Assembly: GCF_001975985.1 (NCBI RefSeq)
Contig: NZ_MTQF01000011.1
Span: 44,326-108,325 of the forward strand
Direction of reading: 5' to 3'
DNA from: [Flexibacter] sp. ATCC 35103
GTDB taxonomy: Bacteria; Bacteroidota; Bacteroidia; Flavobacteriales; Flavobacteriaceae
Length of the DNA: 64,000 bases
The position numbers and the translations under genes were made by a program. Positions 58,381 to 64,000 of this stretch are shown in pieces (the stretch's first letter is position 1; every line of letters starts with the position of its first letter). Below the pieces are notes generated by a model. It made no database searches. It was given only the letters and a program-made list of their open reading frames with translations, and was not told the origin of the DNA.

Positions 58381-59658
58381 TTATCTTTTTCTTTTAGGTT
58401 TTTCGGTTACATCGAATATACCTTGAATCGCTGTTAATTCAGCAATTTTTACAATAACATCAGTTGCTTTTTGAATGCTTTCTGCAGGAACATATTCGTA
58501 TTTTCCGTGAAAGTTATGACCACCTGCAAAGATATTCGGGCAAGGTAATCCCATAAAGGATAATTGCGATCCGTCAGTTCCGCCGCGAATAGGCTTTATG
58601 ATGGGTTTAATGTTCAGTTCTCTCATTGCTTTTTCGGCAATATCTACAATATGTTTTACCGGAAGCACTTTTTCTTTCATATTGTAATACTGATCTTTTA
58701 TTTCGGTCGTTACAATATCTTCACCGTATTGTTTAGCGAATTTTTTATTGATTTTTTTGGCAATTTTACCAATCAGATCTTTTCTTTTTTCGAATTTTAA
58801 TTTATTGTGATCTCTTATAATAAGTTCTAAAACAGTTTCTTCAATGCTTCCCGTTAAGTGATGAACATGGAAAAAACCTTCATAACCTTTGGTTTCCTGA
58901 GGAGTTTCCCCTTTTGGAAGTTTATTGATGAAATCATTCGCAATCAACATCGAATTGATCATTTTTCCTTTTGCATAACCCGGGTGAACGCTTTTTCCTT
59001 TGAAAGTAATTTTGGCTCCGGCTGCATTAAAATTTTCATATTCTAATTCGCCAATCTGACTTCCGTCCATTGTATAAGCCCATTGAGCACCAAATTTTTG
59101 AACATCAAAATGATGTGCGCCACGACCAATTTCTTCATCAGGAGCAAATCCAATTCTAATTTTTCCGTGTTTAATTTCCGGATGTTGAATTAAATATTCC
59201 ATTGCCGAAACAATCTCTGTAATACCGGCTTTATCATCTGCGCCTAACAAAGTAGTTCCGTCAGTTGTGATGATCGTTTGTCCTTTATATTGTAGTAAAT
59301 CTTTGAAATAATTTGGAGATAAAACGATGTTTTTTTCTGCATTCAAAACAATGTCTTTTCCGTCGTAATTGGTAATAATCTGCGGTTTTACATTTGCTCC
59401 GCTAAAATCCGGCGATGTATCAAAATGCGATACAAAACCTATTGTTGGTACTTCATGATCTACATTACTTGGCAAAGTCGCCATGATATAAGCTTTGTCA
59501 TCTATAGTAACGTCATCTAATCCAATTGATTTTAATTCTTCGACCAATTTATTGGCAAGATTCCATTGTTTCTCTGTACTTGGAGTGGTTTGTGAATTTG
59601 GGTCTGATTCGGTATCAATAGTTATGTAACTAATAAAACGATCTATAATATGTTGCAT
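58381..59658 (-). CDS. pepT: Tripeptide aminopeptidase (peptidase T)
   Basis: This 425-residue metallo-aminopeptidase of family M20 cuts the N-terminal residue from tripeptides. Zinc ligands and catalytic residues are H78 and D80 (SHFDTSPDF), D141 (LLGADDKAG), E175/E176 (FAPDEEIG), D198-type in MDGSQIG, and the late His in GGHNFHGKYE. The frame is open to a TTG at 59676, but the ATG at 59658 matches the family start. The promoter ends 15 bp upstream. The YdeI-like gene follows at once. Confidence 0.94.
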   Translation of the reverse strand: MQHIIDRFISYITIDTESDPNSQTTPSTEKQWNLANKLVEELKSIGLDDVTIDDKAYIMATLPSNVDHEVPTIGFVSHFDTSPDFSGANVKPQIITNYDGKDIVLNAEKNIVLSPNYFKDLLQYKGQTIITTDGTTLLGADDKAGITEIVSAMEYLIQHPEIKHGKIRIGFAPDEEIGRGAHHFDVQKFGAQWAYTMDGSQIGELEYENFNAAGAKITFKGKSVHPGYAKGKMINSMLIANDFINKLPKGETPQETKGYEGFFHVHHLTGSIEETVLELIIRDHNKLKFEKRKDLIGKIAKKINKKFAKQYGEDIVTTEIKDQYYNMKEKVLPVKHIVDIAEKAMRELNIKPIIKPIRGGTDGSQLSFMGLPCPNIFAGGHNFHGKYEYVPAESIQKATDVIVKIAELTAIQGIFDVTEKPKRKR

Positions 59659-59673
59659 TTGTTTAATTTTTAG

Positions 59674-59681
59674 CAAATATA
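59674..59681 (-). promoter_or_regulatory. -7 element of pepT
   Basis: The minus strand reads TATATTTG, 15 bp before the ATG, giving a leader of about 11 nt. No clear TTG partner. Confidence 0.5.
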
Positions 59682-59743
59682 AGTAAATAATCAGGCGTTG
59701 TAAAGCTGTAAATTATGAAAACTGTAAATTTGGGTAAAAAAAG

Positions 59744-59891
59744 TTTGCCACGAATTTCACAAAGTAGCACCAATTAATTTAAATATAAAAATCCCAGTTT
59801 TACGAATCATAATTCATAAAACTGGGATTTTTATATTAAGGCATGCATAACAATTTTTTTATTAGTGAAAATTAGTGAAATTCGTGGCAAA
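59744..59891. repeat. Nested inverted repeat bracketing a bidirectional terminator
   Basis: The outer arms TTTGCCACGAATTTCAC (59744-59760) and its complement (59875-59891) surround the perfect 21-bp stem at 59782-59802 and 59817-59837. The same GCCACGAATTTCAC arm brackets other inner elements in this window. Confidence 0.75.
59782..59837 (-). terminator. Terminator after the formylglycine-generating enzyme gene
   Basis: A perfect 21-bp stem with a 14-nt loop; AATCCCAGTTTTA pairs with TAAAACTGGGATT and T-runs stand on both sides. It lies 72 bp after the stop of the FGE-like gene on the minus strand. Confidence 0.85.
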
Positions 59892-59908
59892 ATTTCTTTA
59901 AGAAAAAC

Positions 59909-61042
59909 TTACTGCACACACCTAAAACCAATATGATTTGCAGGGGATTTATAATCACCTTTTCCTCTGGTTCCTACCATATAGCGTGTACAATATTGAT
60001 CTGTACATAAAAATGATCCTCCGCGCTGTACTTTTTTAGGTAAGCCAGGTTCTCCTGGATCATAAGACGAATCCGGGCCTTTTGGATTTTTGGCTACTTT
60101 ACCGCTTTGTTTTAAAATATCATAATAATCTGCAGTATACCAATCGTTTGTCCATTCCCAAACATTTCCACCAATATCATACAAACCATACGAATTTGGT
60201 TCAAATTGAGCGGTTGGTGCAATACCAATATACCCATCTTCTCCGGTGTCTCCTTTTTCTATAGGAAAGTGTCCCTGATAGATATTAGCCTGAAATTTGC
60301 CTTTTGGTTTTAAGGTGTTTCCCCAGGCATATAACTGGCCTGATTTTCCGCCACGTGCTGCAAATTCCCATTCAGCTTCAGTGGGCAATCGTTTTCCTGC
60401 CCATTTTGCATAAGCAGCCGCATCATCATATGAAACCTGAACTACAGGATATTTCTCTCTTCCTTTAATAGAGCTTCCGGCGCCTTCAGGATGTCTCCAG
60501 TCTGCACCATGAACATAAGTCCACCATTGCATATAATTATTTAGATCAACCTTTGCAGGAGTAGGAGTAAAAACAGCAGATCCTGCGACTAAGTTTTCTA
60601 GTGGAGCATCAGGATATTCTTCATGACTTGGTTTTGTTTCGGCTAATGTTACATAACCTGTAGCTTTAACAAAAGCTTCAAATTGTTCGTTTGTAACTTC
60701 TGTTTTATCCATATAAAATCCATCTACATATACCTGATGTATAGGTGCTGCATCTTTTGTAACTCCCTTAATGCTGCATAAACTTTCATCTTCAACATTG
60801 CTTCCCATAGAGAATTCTCCACCTGGAATCCATACCATTCCCTTTGGGGTTTTATTAGCAGGAGGTCTGTTTTTATTTTCTATTGTAGGTTTAAATAAAG
60901 ACGAGTCAGCTGGATTTGGAGTTTCGGCACAATCTAATGCAGCTAACTTTTGTTTAGGAGTAATAAAAGTGCTGTAACCATATGCAATTGAAATAATGGA
61001 GATAGTAAGAATTGCTAAAATCCAATAGGTTTTATTTTTCAT
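59909..61042 (-). CDS. Formylglycine-generating-enzyme family protein
   Basis: This 377-residue membrane-anchored protein (one N-terminal span, about residues 7-25) has a full SUMF1-like domain. It has MVWIPGGEFSMGS, VDGFYMDKTEVTNEQFEAFV, GKRLPTEAEWEFAARGG and ENGVWEWT-like GGNVWEWTNDWY. Unlike the many gliding and regulatory proteins with this fold, it keeps both copper-binding cysteines of true formylglycine-generating enzymes, C346 and C351 in GGSFLCTDQYCTRY. It may activate a sulfatase by turning its Cys or Ser into formylglycine. No sulfatase gene is in the window. Confidence 0.87.
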   Translation of the reverse strand: MKNKTYWILAILTISIISIAYGYSTFITPKQKLAALDCAETPNPADSSLFKPTIENKNRPPANKTPKGMVWIPGGEFSMGSNVEDESLCSIKGVTKDAAPIHQVYVDGFYMDKTEVTNEQFEAFVKATGYVTLAETKPSHEEYPDAPLENLVAGSAVFTPTPAKVDLNNYMQWWTYVHGADWRHPEGAGSSIKGREKYPVVQVSYDDAAAYAKWAGKRLPTEAEWEFAARGGKSGQLYAWGNTLKPKGKFQANIYQGHFPIEKGDTGEDGYIGIAPTAQFEPNSYGLYDIGGNVWEWTNDWYTADYYDILKQSGKVAKNPKGPDSSYDPGEPGLPKKVQRGGSFLCTDQYCTRYMVGTRGKGDYKSPANHIGFRCVQ

Positions 61043-61173
61043 TATAATTATTTTATGTGGTAAATGGCTGGTTCGTTATTATAAAATCGTAGAAATGCAA
61101 TTTCTGATAAAATTTTATAAAGTTTAAAAAATAACCTTACAAATCTCTATTTATTTGATAAGGTTAATATAGT

Positions 61174-62166
61174 TTATTTATCTTCTTCGACCAATACAAC
61201 CTCGTATTTAGATTTTCCGTCTACTTGAACAGGCTGATAATAGGTTTCTCCAAATTTTACATACTTAACATCACCAATGGTAACTTCTTCACCTCCTTCA
61301 GGTAAATTATCGACTACGGTTCCTGCGGTTGGCGGAACAACTTTATAAGAGCTTCCGTCTTTTTCATAATAAGTTCCTCCATAATAGTAGTTGTTGACGG
61401 TTCCTGTATTGACAGTTTCTGCTCCGCTTGGTATATTATTCACGGTTCCTCCAACTGGAGCAGGAACGGCCGTATAACCTCCGTTTGATGGAGCATACCA
61501 AACTCCCTGATCATAGTGATATTGAGTACTCTCGACACTAACTACAATTGCTGTAACGGCCAAAGTTGCCACGAAAAAGCCCCATGGATGCCAAACTGGC
61601 CCATAATAAAATGGATGGTAAGGATGGAAATAGTAAGGGTGGAAAGTGTTGTATCGATAACCTCCATATCTGTAAGGCGGACGATTGTAAACTATGACAT
61701 TGTTTCGTCTTACAACAGTGTTTCTGTTATTGTGTATATTAATATCTCTGCTTCTGTCAATATTTACATTATTTCTGTTTCTATTAACCGTATTACCGCT
61801 AATATTAGTATTTCTGTTTCCGGTTTTATTTCTATTTACGGTGTTTGAGTTTCGATTGTTTGTTCTATCCCCAATTTTAGAGTTTGATCCTGTTGATGGC
61901 CTTGTAATTTTATTTGTTCCGGTACCGCCAGATCCTGGTCTGGTTGTAGTTGCAGGTCGTTTTATTGTAGATTCATTAGATGCGGGTCTGGTATGGGTTG
62001 CAGGTCTCGCCTGAGCCGGTCTGGATTGAGCCGGTCTTGCCATATTTCCGCCTCTGTGTGCTCCGCCGCCATGACGTTGTGCTATGCTATCTATTGAAAT
62101 CAAAAAAAATGATCCCATCAGACATACTAGCGCTATTTTTCTGAGAATTATTTTTATACTTTTCAT
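61174..62166 (-). CDS. DUF6515 family low-complexity protein
   Basis: This 330-residue protein has a signal peptide or anchor (LVCLMGSFFLISIDSIAQ), then about 130 residues rich in Arg, Asn, Thr and Pro with repeats such as RPAQSRPAQARPAT and NRNTNISGNTVNRNRN. A Tyr/Pro/His-rich stretch (YRYNTFHPYYFHPYHP), a short hydrophobic segment (FFVATLAVTAIVVSVES) and a C-terminal domain with two related repeats (GTYYEKDGSSYKVVPP and ETYYQPVQVDGKSKYEVV) follow. The C-terminus fits DUF6515, from memory. Function is unknown; it may bind the cell surface. Confidence 0.65.
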   Translation of the reverse strand: MKSIKIILRKIALVCLMGSFFLISIDSIAQRHGGGAHRGGNMARPAQSRPAQARPATHTRPASNESTIKRPATTTRPGSGGTGTNKITRPSTGSNSKIGDRTNNRNSNTVNRNKTGNRNTNISGNTVNRNRNNVNIDRSRDINIHNNRNTVVRRNNVIVYNRPPYRYGGYRYNTFHPYYFHPYHPFYYGPVWHPWGFFVATLAVTAIVVSVESTQYHYDQGVWYAPSNGGYTAVPAPVGGTVNNIPSGAETVNTGTVNNYYYGGTYYEKDGSSYKVVPPTAGTVVDNLPEGGEEVTIGDVKYVKFGETYYQPVQVDGKSKYEVVLVEEDK

Positions 62167-62245
62167 TTTCAGTGTTTTAAGATGATTAAAATTATGAAAA
62201 AAATAGGAATAATCGCGAAAAATAAAAAATCATTTTAGTGTATAA

Positions 62246-62272
62246 TTGTCTGAAGTATTATAATTAAATTTG
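62246..62272 (+). promoter_or_regulatory. Promoter of pyrD
   Basis: TTG (62246-62248), a 16-bp spacer and TAAATTTG (62265-62272). The ATG is 29 bp downstream. Confidence 0.6.
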
Positions 62273-62300
62273 CAACCGAAAAAACACACACAACACTCTT

Positions 62301-63335
62301 ATGTATAAATTGATAATTCGCCCTATACTATTTTGGTTTGATCCGGAAGAAGTACATTATTTTACTTTTTCATTTGTTAAATTCATTTCAAAAATTCCCG
62401 GAGTTTCATCAATTATAAAATCAATATACGAAGTAAAAGATACTCGTTTAGAGCGTGAAGTATTTGGAATCAAATTCAAAAACCCGGTAGGACTTGCAGC
62501 AGGATTTGATAAAGATGCCAAATTATATAAAGAACTTTCTGATTTTGGTTTTGGATTCATAGAAATAGGAACTGTAACACCAGTTGGACAAGAAGGAAAT
62601 CCTAAGAAACGTTTGTTTAGATTGAAAGCTGATCAGGCAATTATTAACCGAATGGGGTTTAATAATGGTGGTGTTCTTGAAGCTGTAGAGCGTTTAAAAA
62701 AGAATTCAGGAGTTTTAATTGGCGGAAACATTGGTAAAAATAAAGTAACACCAAACGAAAATGCCGTAGACGATTACATTATTTGCTTTGATGCCCTATT
62801 TGATCATGTAGATTATTTTGTAGTGAATGTAAGTTCTCCAAATACGCCAAATCTAAGAGCTTTACAGGATAAAGAACCTTTAACGGCTTTGTTACAAACC
62901 CTGCAAAACAGAAATGTAGAAAAACAAAAAACAAGTACTCAAAAAATAAAACCAATTTTATTAAAAATTGCTCCGGATCTTACAGACGAGCAATTATTGG
63001 ATATTATTGATATTGTAAAAACAACTCAAATTGCAGGAGTAATTGCAACGAATACAACAATTTCAAGAGATGGATTACAATCTTCAAACCAATCTGAAAT
63101 GGGCGGGTTATCAGGAAAACCATTAACGAAACGTTCTACAGAAGTGATTCGTTTTCTTTCTGAAAAAAGTAATAAAGCATTCCCGATCATTGGAGTAGGA
63201 GGAATACATTCTGCAGATGATGCTATCGAAAAGCTAAATGCCGGAGCAAGCCTGGTACAATTATATACCGGTTTTATTTATGAGGGACCAGCTTTGATAA
63301 AAGCAATCAATAAAAAAATATTAAAGCAATTGTAA
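62301..63335 (+). CDS. pyrD: Dihydroorotate dehydrogenase (quinone type)
   Basis: This 344-residue class 2 enzyme oxidises dihydroorotate to orotate in pyrimidine synthesis and passes electrons to the quinone pool at the inner membrane. It has the N-terminal helical membrane-binding part (HYFTFSFVKFI), GLAAGFDKDAKLYKEL, GFIEIGTVTPVGQ, NRMGFNN, the catalytic serine in VVNVSSPNTPNLR, KIAPDLTDEQ and the FMN-binding GVGGIHSADDAIEKLNAGA. Full length. It overlaps the end of the convergent DUF3307 gene by 15 bp. Confidence 0.95.
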   Translation: MYKLIIRPILFWFDPEEVHYFTFSFVKFISKIPGVSSIIKSIYEVKDTRLEREVFGIKFKNPVGLAAGFDKDAKLYKELSDFGFGFIEIGTVTPVGQEGNPKKRLFRLKADQAIINRMGFNNGGVLEAVERLKKNSGVLIGGNIGKNKVTPNENAVDDYIICFDALFDHVDYFVVNVSSPNTPNLRALQDKEPLTALLQTLQNRNVEKQKTSTQKIKPILLKIAPDLTDEQLLDIIDIVKTTQIAGVIATNTTISRDGLQSSNQSEMGGLSGKPLTKRSTEVIRFLSEKSNKAFPIIGVGGIHSADDAIEKLNAGASLVQLYTGFIYEGPALIKAINKKILKQL

Positions 63336-64000
63336 AAGTAGTGCCTGCACAATTAATGCTGTAACAATTGCAGTCCCAAAACTAATTAATGTGCCTATTA
63401 AAACATATTCAGTAAGTTTTCTGTCTTTGGCTTCTTTTAAATCTCCAAATCTAAAAATTGATTTAGCGGCAAGTAAAAATCCTATTGCTTCAAAATGTCC
63501 TGTTAAAATAAAACAGAATACAAACAAGCGTTCTAATATACCAATATAATTTCCTGCGGTAGCAAGTGAATTATCATTATGACTATTTTGACTCTCCGGA
63601 CTCCAGATAGAAATAATGGTTTTTATAAAAATAGAAGTGGGTTTGGTAATAAATAAAATACCTGTAATTAAAATCCAAAACTGATTATTGAACCATGTAA
63701 AATTGATGGTTTCGCCTTTATAGAGTAATACAACCCCAATTAAAATTAAAACATGCGCAATTTGGTCCATAATAAACCAGGTGCGTCTTGTTTTCGTTTT
63801 CTGAAAATTTAATTTGATCAAATCGATTATGCCATGTGTTACGGCAATTAAAAAAGCGTAAGGTATAAATTGAATTTCCCCAACTAAAATTGCAGCCAGA
63901 ATACCATGCAAAACTATATGAAGATATAAATAAATACTGGTATGTTTTTTTGCCTCTTTATGTGCTACCCATGAATTGGGCTGCCATATAAAATCGCCTA
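63321..64000 (-). CDS. DUF3307 family membrane protein (5' end beyond the window)
   Basis: This protein of at least 226 residues has several membrane spans and the DUF3307 signature. The frame stays open from a TTG at 63911 to the right edge, and the added residues (GDFIWQPNSWVAHKEAKKHT) are the conserved start region of the family, so the true start lies outside the window. Inside are VGEIQFIPYAFLIAVTHG, HVLILIGVVLLYKGE and FLLAAKSIFRFGDLK. The family has no settled function but is often next to phage- or restriction-linked genes. It is convergent with pyrD and overlaps its last 15 bp. Confidence 0.85.
   Translation of the reverse strand, partial: GDFIWQPNSWVAHKEAKKHTSIYLYLHIVLHGILAAILVGEIQFIPYAFLIAVTHGIIDLIKLNFQKTKTRRTWFIMDQIAHVLILIGVVLLYKGETINFTWFNNQFWILITGILFITKPTSIFIKTIISIWSPESQNSHNDNSLATAGNYIGILERLFVFCFILTGHFEAIGFLLAAKSIFRFGDLKEAKDRKLTEYVLIGTLISFGTAIVTALIVQALLLQLL

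Noticed and set aside
61516..62014. Open frames on the + strand opposite the DUF6515 gene
   Set aside because: They arise from the low-complexity Asn/Arg/Thr codons of the real gene and encode repetitive hydrophobic strings.
1..64000. tRNA, rRNA, IS transposase or prophage genes
   Set aside because: I looked for cloverleaf-like ends, rRNA words and transposase motifs and found none, although a tool such as tRNAscan would be needed to exclude a tRNA fully.

Overview
This is chromosomal DNA from a low-GC member of the Bacteroidetes, almost certainly a Flavobacterium or a close relative. The evidence is: promoters of the Bacteroidetes type (TAnnTTTG at -7, sometimes with TTG about 16-22 bp upstream); A-rich start regions without Shine-Dalgarno boxes; paired TonB-dependent receptor and DUF4249 lipoprotein genes; a long NusB; a monomeric isocitrate dehydrogenase; many lipoproteins with SC or GC lipoboxes; and intergenic repeats built around GCCACGAATTTCAC and GTCATTTCGACG words. 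I see no rRNA, tRNA, transposase, phage gene or CRISPR array.

Layout. 1-9.8 kb: lysA, the glutamate synthase pair gltB-gltD, and sucC. 10-19.9 kb: a DUF5694 protein, a LytS/LytTR-type two-component pair, a DUF1456 protein, a dipeptide epimerase with a BioF-like PLP enzyme, a TerB-like protein, uvrB and a lipoprotein hydrolase. 19.9-26.3 kb: an AT-rich island on the minus strand that reads as a ribosomally made, modified peptide (RiPP) system. It has an outer-membrane beta-barrel protein, a 52-residue double-glycine precursor peptide, a radical SAM/SPASM maturase and a C39-peptidase ABC exporter. 26.6-36 kb: rlmF, a thiamine pyrophosphokinase, small domain proteins (RidA, DinB, GyrI-like), a DUF4249/TonB receptor pair and monomeric icd. 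36.3-39.2 kb: an XRE regulator, a 1.1 kb repeat and RNA island without genes, rplS and trmD. 39.4-49.9 kb: small lipoproteins, an archaemetzincin, an FMN reductase, a TIM-barrel isomerase, a KdgF-like cupin, an MFS transporter, a cyclophilin-FKBP fusion, a GreA-like protein, a thioredoxin-like protein and three alpha/beta hydrolases. 49.9-64 kb: bglX, a PUR-family protein, an ABC exporter, leucine dehydrogenase, nusB-yajC, pepT, a formylglycine-generating-enzyme homologue, a DUF6515 protein, pyrD and a DUF3307 protein that runs off the right edge.

How parts work together. The four genes of the peptide island make a plausible pathway: the SPASM enzyme modifies the Cys-rich core, the C39 domain cuts after LKGG and the ABC transporter exports the product; the beta-barrel protein may handle it at the outer membrane. 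No HlyD adaptor and no immunity gene are visible. Most of the rest is housekeeping metabolism and nucleic-acid maintenance.

The non-coding DNA is unusually structured. It holds three copies of a probable Flavo-1-type RNA, nested inverted repeats, hairpins of 6-7 bp units placed directly after stop codons, and one unexplained multi-hairpin region near 46.2-46.37 kb.
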